From the NCBI RefSeq assembly GCF_900107275.1, contig NZ_FNPI01000001.1, positions 62,001 to 126,000 of the forward strand: DNA of 64,000 nucleotides. The letters run 5' to 3'. The position numbers and the translations under genes were made by a program. Shown piece after piece: positions 17,702-29,577 of the stretch (the stretch's first letter is position 1; each line of letters starts with the position of its first letter). The notes beneath the pieces are model-generated. The model made no database searches. It worked only from the letters and a program-made list of their open reading frames with translations, and was not told the origin of the DNA. The DNA is from Evansella caseinilytica (lineage in GTDB: Bacteria > Bacillota > Bacilli > Bacillales > Salisediminibacteriaceae).

Positions 17702-17801
17702 GTGAAGCTGTTTCGTTGCTGATACATTTCAACGTCATTAGCTGCGGAAATGAACCATTTTTTGTAAAACCATTCGTCTCGGTCTTGGTATTGAATGATA
17801 A

Positions 17802-20417
<2,616 letters not shown>

Positions 20418-20497
20418 ATGCAAATGAAAAAGGTTTGCATTCCGCACCGAAAAAGCGAGATGATAGAATATAGAAAACAACAAAATAATAAATACAA

Positions 20498-20640
20498 GTG
20501 TATGTTCAAAAAGATCGCTTTTTATCTTTTTGAACATACACGATGCAATGAGTGAAGCCGATGCATTCTTTTCAAACCGGCTATGAGTGGTCTTCTCGTA
20601 GCCGGTTGCATCGGGCGGAACCATTGCCTTTTTGAACAGA
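20498..20640. repeat. MITE-like dispersed element with 44-bp hairpin
   Basis: Starts with a 44-bp hairpin (20498-20541, arms GTGTATGTTC and GAACATACAC) and ends with AACCATTGCCTTTTTGAACA, like the element at 9734-10140 in the same orientation but with a shorter interior. It lies between rph and the next gene and gives that gene a false upstream frame extension. Confidence 0.85.
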
Positions 20641-20670
20641 CTCTACAAGCATGAAAAGGAGGTTTATTGT

Positions 20671-22377
20671 TTGAAAACCAACCAAGAACTCGGGCGATTA
20701 TTAAGTTCCATTGAGGGACAAAAATATAGTGATTATAAGCGGATGAAAGGAATGTACGATTTTGGCAAATATCAGCTCGCCATTGATCATGTTCAAGTCG
20801 ACCCTTTTGCGCCGCCATCAAAAATGCGGATTATCATGAACCGGAATACGGCGGGTATCCCGGCTGAATGGCTGGATTCCAAAACTAAAATCATTGCTGT
20901 CTCTGATTTCTTAACGAGAGCGTTCTGGAAAGCGATTCAACCATTTAACAAAACAGCTAAAGGAACGGGCTCGAGCGGACTGATTTTGATCGATCGGTGT
21001 GGTCAAGAAATACTGGAACGAACCTCTGTTTTAATAAAAGCGGATTCCTTGGAAGTTCGCTTTGAAATCGGCTTGCCTGCAGCTGGAAGGCGGATTCTAG
21101 GAAAAGCGGCAGCCCGCATTTTTGAACAAACGCTTCCGCAGGTTGTGGAGCAAGCGCTGTTATACCACAATCTAGATCAAAAAGCCATGAAAAATCAAGT
21201 AGTGTTAATGTTGGATCAAGCATATATCCGCGAAGAATTAACACGTAAGCAGCTGGTTGCTTTCGTTGCCGATGGCTCTGTTTTACCGCGAGAAAGCGGT
21301 GTCTCCGACAAGCCGTTAACAGGGGCGATTCCGTTTACCAGTCCAAAAAGCTTGGAAATACAACTAACGTTGCCAAGTGGGAAAACGATTACTGGAATGG
21401 GTATTCCCGAGGGGATCACTTTGATTGTCGGCGGTGGATATCATGGGAAATCCACACTGCTTCGAGCATTGGAGCTTGGTGTGTATAATCATATTTCCGG
21501 CGATGGCAGAGAAATGGTGATCACTCGCCAGGACGCAGTGAAGATTCGTGCCGAGGATGGGCGAAATGTTGAAAAAGTGAATATTAGCGCTTTTATTAAC
21601 AATCTTCCTGGCAACAAGAACACTCACCAATTTTCTACGGAAAATGCTAGTGGCAGCACCTCCCAGGCAGCAAATGTGATGGAGGCATTGGAAACCGGAA
21701 CGTCTCTGTTGCTGATTGATGAAGACACCTCTGCCACAAATTTTATGATTCGGGATGGACGTATGCAAAAATTGATTTCTCCGGATAAAGAGCCCATCAC
21801 ACCGTTTTCGCATAAAGTAAAACCGTTGTATGAAAGGTTAGGTGTTTCAACGATACTCATCGTCGGTGGTTCCGGCGATTATTTCGATGTTGCAGATCAC
21901 ATCATCATGATGGATGAATACAGGTTGAAGGATGTAACCGCTGCTGCCAAGACAATTGCAAGCACCGCTGGCTATCAAAGAGAAAGTGTATCAACAAGCC
22001 AATTTGGCGATATTTCATCAAGAATACCTTTACAAACTAGTTTTTCACGAACAGGAAAAGAAAACCGGATAAAATCAAAGGGCAGACATACGATTCTCTA
22101 TGGCAGGGAAATGATAGATATCTCCGGTCTCGAACAACTTATCGACGATAGTCAGACCAATTGTATAGCAGTAATGATTGATTTTTTCAAAAAAGAAATA
22201 GTGAATGACAAATGGACCATCTCTCAAGCAGCCGACCGGATTTATGCGCATATCGCACGCTTTGGCCTCGATGCTATCTCCCCGTATACCGGTCATCCGG
22301 GGAATCTGGCACTGCCGCGAAAACAAGAATTTTGCGCTGCCCTTCATCGCTATCGGGGGTTAAAAATAAAAGATTAA
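20671..22377 (+). CDS. Predicted ATPase of the ABC class (ABC_ATPase family)
   Basis: A 568-residue soluble protein of the COG3044-type family of unknown function. The nucleotide site is visible: Walker A GGGYHGKSTLLRALELG (about residue 265) and Walker B TSLLLIDEDTSATNFM (about residue 360). The N-terminal third is the family-specific domain with the conserved DHVQVDPFAPPSKMRI. Start TTG 20671 lies 8 bases after AAGGAGG; frames starting earlier run through the MITE end. A link to nucleic acid handling has been suggested for the family but nothing here shows it. Confidence 0.9.
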   Translation: MKTNQELGRLLSSIEGQKYSDYKRMKGMYDFGKYQLAIDHVQVDPFAPPSKMRIIMNRNTAGIPAEWLDSKTKIIAVSDFLTRAFWKAIQPFNKTAKGTGSSGLILIDRCGQEILERTSVLIKADSLEVRFEIGLPAAGRRILGKAAARIFEQTLPQVVEQALLYHNLDQKAMKNQVVLMLDQAYIREELTRKQLVAFVADGSVLPRESGVSDKPLTGAIPFTSPKSLEIQLTLPSGKTITGMGIPEGITLIVGGGYHGKSTLLRALELGVYNHISGDGREMVITRQDAVKIRAEDGRNVEKVNISAFINNLPGNKNTHQFSTENASGSTSQAANVMEALETGTSLLLIDEDTSATNFMIRDGRMQKLISPDKEPITPFSHKVKPLYERLGVSTILIVGGSGDYFDVADHIIMMDEYRLKDVTAAAKTIASTAGYQRESVSTSQFGDISSRIPLQTSFSRTGKENRIKSKGRHTILYGREMIDISGLEQLIDDSQTNCIAVMIDFFKKEIVNDKWTISQAADRIYAHIARFGLDAISPYTGHPGNLALPRKQEFCAALHRYRGLKIKD

Positions 22378-22434
22378 CCAATACTGTTGCTGTTTACTGT
22401 TGCTGTTTAATAAAGGCTTGCCATTAATTAAGCT

Positions 22435-22649
22435 TGTGGGATGAATAAGTATAGTTCGGAAGGTAAATGCCGTTTTAAGATAGAATTGATAACTAAAGTA
22501 TTTGTGCGGAGAGGGAGGTGAAGTAATTGTTCGAACATATTCATCAAAAAAAGCACTATCATACTGCAATTCATGTACTTGAGGAAGGCAAGAGAATAGA
22601 CAAGAATTCACTGGGACTTGCGGCGGATTATAGTTTGCAGTTAAAAAAT
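22435..22649 (+). pseudogene. Chimeric fragment of fic and SWIM-gene sequences
   Basis: Bases 22480-22550 repeat the fic 5' region at 28195-28275 (GGTGAAGTAATTGTTCGAAC, CATATTCATCAAAAAAAG), then after about 15 bp the sequence repeats 30188-30270 of the SWIM gene (AATTCATGTACTTGAGGAAG). The about 1.9 kb between these points at the original locus is missing here. It looks like a copy of the fic-UPF0158-SWIM region with an internal deletion, then hit by the IS3 element at 22650. No functional frame. Confidence 0.75.
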
Positions 22650-22719
22650 TGATGCTAGACTAAAAAGTAGACACAGATTGTTATAATAAAATAAATGACA
22701 ATTTGTGAGGTGCATCAAA

Positions 22720-23007
22720 ATGGCAAAAGGAAAACGTTATGACGAAGAATTCAAAAAAGAAACGGTAAAGTATGTACTAGAAAACAATAAACCTGTAGCT
22801 CAGGTAGCAAGGGAAGTTGAAATCAACGAAAATACACTTCATGGCTGGGTCAAAAAATATGGGCAACAACCAGAAATAAAAGCTGTACAAAAGTTCACTA
22901 ATTCTGATACCGAACTAAAAGCATTACAGAAGCAATTACGTGAATTAGAAGAAGAGAATGAAATCTTAAAAAAGGCGATGCACTACTTCGCGAAAAGCCC
23001 TCGGTAA
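22720..23007 (+). CDS. IS3-family transposase OrfA
   Basis: A 95-residue DNA-binding subunit with a helix-turn-helix (RYDEEFKKETVKYVLENNKP, VAREVEINENTLHGWVKKYG) and a leucine-zipper-like tail (ELKALQKQLRELEEENEILK). ATG 22720 follows GTGAGGTG. It overlaps the 5' part of orfB in the usual IS3 way, where a minus-1 frameshift makes the fusion transposase. Confidence 0.92.
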   Translation: MAKGKRYDEEFKKETVKYVLENNKPVAQVAREVEINENTLHGWVKKYGQQPEIKAVQKFTNSDTELKALQKQLRELEEENEILKKAMHYFAKSPR

Positions 23008-23045
23008 AGTATGAATTTATTCATAAGAATCGCTCCCGTTACCGA

Positions 23046-23873
23046 GTGGAGAAGATGTGCAACGTCCTGGGAGTTTCGAAAAGTGGTTACTTTAAATGGA
23101 TCAACCGCCCGAAAAGTAACAGACAAAAGAAACGGGAAAAAATGAGCAAATTAATCCTCCAAACTCATCTTGAGTTTAAGCGACGCTATGGAAGTATTAA
23201 AATCTCCAAGACGCTAAATAAGCGTGGTGTAATCGTAAGTGAACGAACAGTATCACGAATCATGACCGAGAAAAATTTAAAGTCGTGTACAGTCAATAAA
23301 TATAAAGCTACAACGAATTCGAAACATAGACATCCTGTAAGTGACAATGTATTAGACCGACAGTTTACAGTGGATCGCCCGAATCAATCCTAGGTAACCG
23401 ATATTACCTACATCCCAACGAATGAAGGTTGGTTATATTTAGCGAGCGTCATGGACCTTTACTCCCGTAAAGTTGTGGGCTGGGCAATGGGGAAAACGAT
23501 GACAAGGGAGTTAGTCATGGCTGCTTTAATCATGGCTTATAAACGTCAAAGACCTAAGCCTGGGCTTATTCATCACTCTGATCGTGGTGTTCAATATGCG
23601 TCAAAAGAGTATCAAAGTCTATTAAACAAGTATTCAATGATTGGAAGCATGAGCCGTAAAGGCAACTGTTACGACAATGCTTGTATTGAGTCATTCCATG
23701 GAATTTTAAAAAGAGAATTAGTCTATCAAACGAAGTATAGAACTAGAAAAGAAGCGAAAAAATCACTCTTTGAGTACATAGAGTTTTTCTATAACTCAAA
23801 AAGAATTCATTCTACGATTGACTATCATACACCTAATGAATTTGAGAAAATATTCAGTCAACAGGTAGGATAA
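23046..23873 (+). pseudogene. IS3-family transposase OrfB, broken by a stop codon
   Basis: The frame carries the HTH_21 region (RYGSIKISKTLNKRGVIVSE), then the rve DDE domain: first Asp in [13 protein letters not shown], second in [11 protein letters not shown], Glu in [15 protein letters not shown]. Codon TAG at 23391-23393 replaces the Trp that normally precedes VTDITYI, just before the catalytic core. Coding sequence continues upstream of 23046 in the same frame to about 23010. The element is probably dead unless complemented. Confidence 0.88.
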
Positions 23874-23994
23874 ATTTACCTTTGATAAAATTGTTTAAAG
23901 GGTTTTAATTTAAACGATTTTATCAAAGCAACCAAGCGATAGCGCGGTAGAAAAAAGTTTTAAAGTCTGTGTCTACTATCTTGACGTAGTATCA

Positions 23995-24180
23995 GAGACA
24001 ATTGTGTTTGTTCATGGAGCAGGCTTAATCTTAAGACAGTTTTTTAATCAACATCAATACTTTTCTAATGAGCATCGCGTCTTATCTTTATCAGTAAGGG
24101 CCATGGAATTTCTCAAGCGCCTGAATCTGAAGATCAAAAGAAAGAGTGGAGCAATAATGTTGCCGTTATATTGATTCTCT
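23995..24180 (+). pseudogene. Alpha/beta hydrolase fragment
   Basis: The translation ETIVFVHGAGLILRQFFNQH and then, after a one-base frame change near 24100, GHGISQAPESEDQ are the N-terminal HG oxyanion and GHG-S motifs of alpha/beta hydrolases. The 5' end is lost at the IS3 right end and the remainder of the gene is absent. Confidence 0.65.
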
Positions 24181-24444
24181 ATGCGCCAGTGGAGTGCCGA
24201 TTGTAGGGATTTGCGATGACAAATTTGTCCTTAAACAGTCGCTTTTTTGTTGCCTGATGAAGCAGTTCATCAAATGATTTTTACATTCATTGATGACACT
24301 ACTATAATCATGATCGGGCTGATTATTGGTGTTTACATTGACAGCTCCATTATACATTTGATCTATCCTTGGCATGTAGCAAAAGAGCAGGCTTTTGTAG
24401 GGATAAAACCAGCCTGTTCCAAATTAGGATCTGCTAAAGGAATA
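24181..24444. other. Decayed stretch without intact gene
   Basis: No supported gene. A minus-strand reading has short open pieces (ADIPLADPNLEQAGFI, then CSFATCQG before a stop) that look like remains of a coding region but were not recognised. Confidence 0.4.
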
Positions 24445-24813
24445 TCAGCAACGTTTATTTGACGGATTTTTTTTCTGAGCATTCATAACATCATAGTTTT
24501 TTTCGCCCCACTCATACATTTGCTTAATGATGGGAAAGAAATCCTTGCCGATGGGTGTCAGAGAATACTCTACCTTAGGGGGAACCTCTCTATAAACCTT
24601 GCGGCGTATAAATCGATCCCGCTCTAATTCTCTTAACTGTTTGGTAAGCATAGCCTGTGTTATATTGGGAAACAGCCTTTGAAGCTCGTTGAATCTTCTT
24701 GTTTGTATGCTTAAGGCCCATAGTATACTGATTTTCCATTTCCCCCCGATGACGTGCTGTACAAATTCCAGCGGACAAATATTCTCCTGATTTTCATTCG
24801 GCTCTTTTTTCAT
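24445..24813 (-). CDS. HxlR family transcriptional regulator
   Basis: A 122-residue HxlR-type winged helix protein: CPLEFVQHVIGGKWKISILW, NITQAMLTKQLRELERDRFI and RKVYREVPPKVEYSLTPIG are the family blocks. The Cys in CPLEF is the conserved N-terminal cysteine that in some members senses quinones or aldehydes. It is divergent from the broken radical SAM gene and the flavodoxin-fold oxidoreductase, which it probably controls. A dyad lies in the shared region. Confidence 0.93.
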   Translation of the reverse strand: MKKEPNENQENICPLEFVQHVIGGKWKISILWALSIQTRRFNELQRLFPNITQAMLTKQLRELERDRFIRRKVYREVPPKVEYSLTPIGKDFFPIIKQMYEWGEKNYDVMNAQKKNPSNKRC

Positions 24814-24846
24814 GGAATCCTCCTAAATGGCAATAGTATGATTTTT

Positions 24847-24859
24847 GATAGTATCTATC
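24847..24859. promoter_or_regulatory. Candidate HxlR operator
   Basis: GATAGTATCTATC is a perfect inverted repeat (5-bp arms) in the divergent region 24814-24945, 34 bp from the hxlR-type start. HxlR binding is inferred from location. Confidence 0.4.
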
Positions 24860-24945
24860 ATAATATTGCGTACTTTTATAATTATAATATACACGTTACT
24901 ATATGAGTATGGAATATGCAATACCAATCAGTTTAGGAGGTCAAT

Positions 24946-25833
24946 ATGAGATATCAAGGTGCAATTTACAGACCAGGTCCCACAGAATCAAACAGCTATC
25001 TGCTGCAGGTTACTTTAGGCTGTTCTCATAATCAATGTACTTTCTGCAGCTTTTTTTAGGATAAGTCGTTTAAAGTCAGACCATATGAAAAAATTGAAGA
25101 GGACATTCTCATGGCGAGAAAGCATTATAAGCATGTTCCCAGCGTCTTTCTTCTGGATGGCAATATGACTTGTTGAAGCATGGAGCGCCTGCGTCCCATT
25201 CTAAGAAAAATCCGGGAAGTGTTCCCGGAGTCCACCCATACTAATATGTACGGCTCATACAGGGATGTATCCCGAAAAAGCGTGGAAGAACTGAAAGAGA
25301 TGAAAGCACTTGGTGTAGGTTTTCTCTATATGGGGCTGGAATCCGGCAGTGATAAGGTGCTGTCCGATATTCACAAGGGATACACCGCTGATGAAGCCAT
25401 TGATGCAGGGCAAAAGCTGAGGGAGGCTGGAATAGCCTATGGCACATCCGTCATTCTTGGGCTGGGTGGAGCCGAAGATTCGGAAGCCCATATTCGAGGA
25501 ACGCTCCGGGTTTTAAACGAAACCAACCATTCCGCAGTTGGTCTCATGGTTTTGAACCCGCAGTCAGGGACGCCGTTGTTTGAAGAGATTCAAGCGGGGA
25601 ACTTTATCCTTTCGACCTATAAGCAGATTTTTTATGAGGAGCAGGAAATCCTAAAGGGTTTTGAACCAAAGCAATCCACCTTTATTTATACGGGCGGGTT
25701 TTTGCCGACCAATGAGGTAATTGCCGGGCAGTTCCCCGCGGATAAAAATCGTATTTTAAATCAGTTGGAAAACAGAAAAACGCAAGACAGGAGATGGCTG
25801 AAAGAAACGATTAAATTGAATGGTCATTTATAA
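24946..25833 (+). pseudogene. Radical SAM protein with two in-frame stop codons
   Basis: The frame starts at ATG 24946 after AGGAGG and reads a radical SAM domain with CSHNQCTFC, the 4Fe-4S triad CxxxxxCxxC-like form seen in B12-free family members, followed by LLDGN and GLESGSDKVL. Codon 38 is TAG (25057-25059, right after CSFF) and codon 77 is TGA (25174-25176, right after TC). The rest, to KLNGHL, is uninterrupted for 217 codons. Both stops fall in otherwise conserved sequence, so this is a recent pseudogene, or less likely a readthrough gene. Specific substrate unknown. Confidence 0.85.
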
Positions 25834-25891
25834 AAATCAGATAATGTAAGGGGAAGAAAACAAATTTCAGGTAAACAGAGAGGAGAATAAT

Positions 25892-26545
25892 ATGAACATT
25901 GTTGTGATTTATGCGCACCCCTATGACGGTAGCTTTTGTAAAGGATTGTTGGATACGGTAGTTGCTTCACTGAAGAAGAGAGGTGCTGAAGTCAAGGTCA
26001 AGGATCTTGTCAAAATGAATTTTGATCCCGTTATGCGTCCGGATGATTTAAAAGCAGCCAAAACAAAGATTTATACCGATGAAGTAAAGGCCGAGCAGGA
26101 GGATATCCTTTGGGCAGATGCGCTGGTTACCATCTGTCCGATATGGTTTGGAATGATCCCGGGATTTATGAAGGGGTATTTCGACAAGGTTTTTATAACC
26201 GGGTTTGCCTATGAAAATGGTGTAGGATTATTACAGAATAAAAGAGTATTCTCTTTATTCACATTCGGCGCAAACGACCCGTATCTGGATATGGTAAAAC
26301 AGTATCAGTGTATTGATATTCTATGGGATAATTTATTCGGTATGGTAGGCTTTAAGGACATTGCCACAAAATTCTTTACGAACGTACCGCTATCCTCCGA
26401 TGAGGTAAGACAACAGTATTTAAAGGAAACATCTGCTTTTATGGATCAGATTTTTGATTCCAGACTGGGAGAAATCGGTCAGAACGGTCATGCCGAGCTG
26501 CTGACCAAGCTGGTTTCACAAGGTTATTTAAACGGAAGAATATAA
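25892..26545 (+). CDS. NAD(P)H-dependent flavodoxin-fold oxidoreductase
   Basis: A 217-residue protein of the NQO/KefF/YwrO fold that reduces quinones or similar compounds with FMN or FAD. Visible are the N-terminal VVIYAHPYDGSFCKGLLDTV phosphate-binding strand, the ICPIWFGMIPGFMKGYFDKV loop and FTFGAND. ATG after GAGAGGAGAAT. It lies 58 bp after the radical SAM pseudogene and likely belonged to one HxlR-controlled unit, which fits HxlR sensing of reactive electrophiles. Confidence 0.9.
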   Translation: MNIVVIYAHPYDGSFCKGLLDTVVASLKKRGAEVKVKDLVKMNFDPVMRPDDLKAAKTKIYTDEVKAEQEDILWADALVTICPIWFGMIPGFMKGYFDKVFITGFAYENGVGLLQNKRVFSLFTFGANDPYLDMVKQYQCIDILWDNLFGMVGFKDIATKFFTNVPLSSDEVRQQYLKETSAFMDQIFDSRLGEIGQNGHAELLTKLVSQGYLNGRI

Positions 26546-26618
26546 GGGCTTACTCCGATAAAACGAATATTGGTGTATAAATGACCTTCCAGTTATCTTA
26601 TTGCTGCTGGCAGGTCAT

Positions 26619-26735
26619 TTATATGCGTATTACTGGTCAATCCTCGGTAGAAGGCATCACGAAATATATCTCAGCGATCCACGGAAGACCGTGCCGAAAA
26701 AGATGAAAACAGTAATACGGCATCCCATTGTATGA
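26619..26735 (+). pseudogene. GyrI-like domain C-terminal fragment
   Basis: The reading YWSILGRRHHEIYLSDPRKT followed by VPKKMKTVIRHPI and a stop matches the end of GyrI-like small-molecule-binding proteins (the EIYLSDPRKTAPEKLKT ending). The rest of the gene is absent. Around it, 26546-27057 has no intact gene; short TGCACACC repeats at 26746 and 26765 with the inverse at 26804 may be IS ends. Confidence 0.6.
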
Positions 26736-26953
26736 TTATGGAGTTTGCACACCCTCGACGAAAATGCACACCTTCAGCCCTAACTTTCAATGTTTTTTGC
26801 AGGAGTGTGCATTGTATCATTTAATAGTAGCTTAGTCATATTAAGACGTCAATACTGATACAATGTTGGCCCGCAAAAAAGCCCCGCATTGCTGGGCTTC
26901 TTCACGTTATGAAGGTAAAATTGGTACTGTATGGATAATACCAAATATAACAG

Positions 26954-26980
26954 CTTCACTGACAGTAGATGTCAGTGAAG
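26954..26980. promoter_or_regulatory. 11-bp-arm palindrome before the PfpI remnant
   Basis: CTTCACTGACA (26954-26964) and TGTCAGTGAAG (26970-26980) form a perfect dyad with a 5-bp centre, 78 bp before the start of the PfpI-like frame. It looks like an operator. There is no T-run. Confidence 0.45.
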
Positions 26981-27057
26981 TTGTGCTATTATGGTGATAG
27001 ACATAATCATCCGAATTTTGTTTCACGATTTTTAGATGTAAAAGGAAGGAATTTAAA

Positions 27058-27153
27058 ATGAACAGCACTGTGTATCTTTATGTATTTGATACGGTGGCAG
27101 ATTGGGAGATAGGTTATTTAACTGTGGAATTAAACTCAGGAAGATATTATAAG
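27058..27153 (+). pseudogene. DJ-1/PfpI family amidotransferase-like, 5' fragment
   Basis: The frame begins STVYLYVFDTVADWEIGYLT and continues ELNSGRYYKKHT, the N-terminus of type 1 glutamine-amidotransferase-like DJ-1/PfpI proteins. After about residue 32 the reading is unrelated and soon ends, where sequence linked to the next IS3 fragment begins. ATG after AAAGGAAGG. Confidence 0.75.
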
Positions 27154-27337
27154 AAACATACTAACATTAGTAGCGCAGACCAAGGCCACGGTTTGTGCTA
27201 CTATTTTTTTATAGTAGAAGTGAAGGAAGGTCGAACAGCCCCTGGGACCATTGAGAGTCCGCACTAAAAACAGACCAACTTCACACCCTTATATGAATCA
27301 GTTTAGTATGTTGGGTCCTTGAGATCGTGCTCTATAG

Positions 27338-27883
27338 CCCCGTACCATCACCGCTTCCAATAAACTGTGGGAAACGGACATAAAGTACGGATACCTGGAA
27401 GGGAAGCAACGATTTTTCTTTGTCCTGTCCTATATTGATGTTTACGACAGAGCTATCATTGATTACCACATTGGCTTAAGCTGCAGTGGGAAAGATGCCC
27501 TGCGAACATTAAAACGTGCTCTGTTAAAAAGACAACAGTTCCATCCATCGGAGAAACCTGTGATACGAACAGATAACGGACCACAGTTTATTTCCCATGC
27601 CTTTCAAACGGGAGTGGACACGATCAAAATAGAACATGAGAGAATACCACCAAAAACGCCTAATATGAACGCTCATATAGAAGCCTTCCATCGTATTTTG
27701 GAAGATGAATGCTTAAGTAGGTTCCAATTTGAAACCTATGAAGATGCCTATCGAGAAGTATCAAAGTTTATGAAATTCTACAACGAACGTCGGATGCATT
27801 CTAGTATTCTAGATCTTTCGCCACAAGAATTTTATAAAAAGCAACGGAACGAAAAATTAGAAATAAAAGAAATACGTCTGTAG
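27338..27883 (+). pseudogene. IS3-family transposase, C-terminal part
   Basis: The frame RTITASNKLWETDIKYGYLE begins right after a stop and covers the whole DDE domain: Asp in ETDIKYG, Asp in RTDNGPQFIS, Glu in NAHIEAFHRILEDE, ending at EIKEIRL. The N-terminal half and orfA are missing. This is a different IS3 subgroup from the one at 22650. Sequence 27154-27337 likely belongs to the same insertion. Confidence 0.8.
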
Positions 27884-27917
27884 AAGCAACAACCACCTTT
27901 AGAAACACAGCTTGATA

Positions 27918-28010
27918 TGGAGTGGCGAGCATGATAGCCTGTTTAGGCGATGCCAGCTACTTAACCAAGGCTGGCTTCCTAGCAAGAAAGTCATGCCCGC
28001 AGAGGCTCCA
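27918..28010 (+). ncRNA. Structured element related to the ISL3-type MITE interior
   Basis: An outer stem TGGAG/CTCCA and GAGCATGA/TCATGCCC (one mismatch) encloses a hairpin GCCT-GTTT-AGGC and a second hairpin CCAGC...GCTGG. The outer stem is the same as in the MITEs at 45387-45477 and 49011-49101, but the inner hairpins differ in sequence while keeping pairing. It may be a remnant of a transposon RNA such as those encoded in IS110-like elements; no such transposase is seen here. Confidence 0.4.
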
Positions 28011-28251
28011 TGTCCAAGCTGCATGGATCTATACAAGCATTAGGAAAGGACCGCATAAAAACAAAAAACGAAGAAAGAACACGAATAAGAGAGCTTATGT
28101 CCAAAATTCGGGGGTTAATCCGGTTTACCATTAAATTAATCTTGTCGGAGGATATAAAAATAAATTGAATAAGTGCGGTGCAGAAGGTATATTCAGTTAA
28201 AAGATAGAATTGATAACTAAAGTATTCGTTGCAGTGAGAGAGGTGAAGTAA

Positions 28252-28992
28252 TTGTTCGAACATATTCATCAAAAAAAGAAACGTCTGGATGACAATCGAC
28301 CGTTACCCAAATATACAGTTAAAAGCTTACGTGAAAAATTATTACTCTAATGGACATATAATACAAATGCAATTGAAGGAAACACGTTAACTATTAAGGA
28401 AACAAAGGTGGTTCTGGAAGGGATTACTGTTGGTGGCAAAACGCTGCGTGAACACTTGGAGGTCCTTAATCATCGAGATGCGATTCGCTTTGTAGAGGAG
28501 ATTGTGCAAAAGGATGAACCTTTGTCGGAGTGGCAAATGAAAAATTTACATCGCCTTGTACTTAAAGGAATTGATAATGATTATGCAGGTGTATATCGAG
28601 ACCAGCAAGTTTTTATTTCTGGAGCAAAACATATCCCACCGGCTCCTTTCCTCATAAAAGAAGAGATGGAGCAACTGATGAGATGGTATGAACAAGCAGA
28701 AACGAAAAAATTGCATCCAGTTACCCGTGGAGCCATGCTGCATGCTATTTTTGTCGGAATTCATCCATTTATAGATGGGAGCGGCCGGACAGCACGTTTG
28801 TTGTTAAATTTAGAACTCATGAAAAACGGCTTTCCACCAATTGTTATTAAAGTAGAAAATCGTATTGCTTATTATGAAACATTAGAAAAAGCTCATACAG
28901 AAAAAGACTATGGTGACTTTATAACGTTAGTCGCGAATGAAGTAGAAGATTCACTAGACCTGTATTTAAGTGCAATCAATAAAAACGATTAG
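28252..28992 (+). pseudogene. Fic/DOC family protein, nonsense-broken
   Basis: The frame starts with TTG 28252 behind GAGAGGTGAAGTAA and encodes a Fic domain with the motif HPFIDGSGRTAR and an N-terminal inhibitory-type motif TNAIEGN. Fic enzymes add AMP to target proteins; the motif Glu blocks the site. Codon 33 is TAA (28348-28350), where relatives have Glu before WTYN. Downstream, 194 codons are open from 28408. The Asn of HPFxxGNGR is Ser here, which is unusual. Truncated product from an internal start would lack the inhibitory helix. Confidence 0.8.
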
Positions 28993-29146
28993 TAAATGTA
29001 CAGTAATGAGTAAAGTTGTAAAAAGGAAAACACTACAAATTATTTAAATTGCGTGTTCACCATTAAATATCAAAAACCGAACAATTTGGCACGGATAAGG
29101 AATTCGATAAGTTATGGAATGTGAACGCCAGAGTCAGGAGATCTAT

Positions 29147-29562
29147 ATGAAAGTAAAACTGGATGATGTACTGGAAGCAATTGAACTTGCCAGTGATGAA
29201 TTTGAATATTATTACAACAGGGGAACCGTGGAAACGGTCATGTATGCAGATTCGCTGATTACAGGGATTGACAATCAGGAATTGGAAGCTGATTTGGAAG
29301 AGAATTTGGAGAAATATATTAGGCTTCCAACCAAATATGAGATAAATCAATACCGTATTGTGGAGGAATTTATATCGAGTCTCCCGGAAGGAAAAACGCA
29401 GGAAAAATTAGAACGGCGATCCAGGGGCGAGGGGCTTTTAGAAGATTTAAAGATCTGGTGTATGATTTAGGCATCGAGAAAAAATGGTTTTCCTATGAAG
29501 CCGGCGCTTATAAAAATATTGCTGTAAAATGGTGTGAGGATAATGATATTGAATACGAATAA
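29147..29562 (+). pseudogene. UPF0158 family protein, frameshifted
   Basis: The reading starts VKLDDVLEAIELASDEFEYY and in the next frame ends FKDLVYDLGIEKKWFSYEAG then KWCEDNDIEYE. This is the UPF0158 family, of unknown function, about 140 residues. A one-base change near 29413 shifts the frame within LERAIQGRGAF. ATG follows CAGGAGATCTAT. It lies directly before the SWIM gene remnant. Confidence 0.75.
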
Positions 29563-29577
29563 TTGGGAGGAAGCGGG

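Larger units (their letters stand above)
22650..23994 (+). mobile_element. IS3-family insertion sequence
   Basis: About 1345 bp with two consecutive transposase frames and imperfect terminal inverted repeats. Left end TGATGCTAGAC with GTAGACACAG, right end (reverse) TGATACTACGTC with GTAGACACAG. A target duplication is not clear at either side. The orfB frame has a nonsense codon, so the copy is probably inactive. It interrupts the relic zone between a fic/SWIM fragment and an alpha/beta hydrolase fragment. Confidence 0.85.

Noticed and set aside
25174-25176. TGA in the radical SAM frame as a selenocysteine codon
   Set aside because: The same frame also has a TAG, no SECIS-like hairpin was evident after the TGA, and the region is full of other pseudogenes.
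28408-28992. An intact shorter Fic gene starting at an internal GTG
   Set aside because: Sequence homologous to the Fic family continues upstream past the TAA to a TTG with a good ribosome binding site, so the stop is a lesion. An internal start cannot be excluded.
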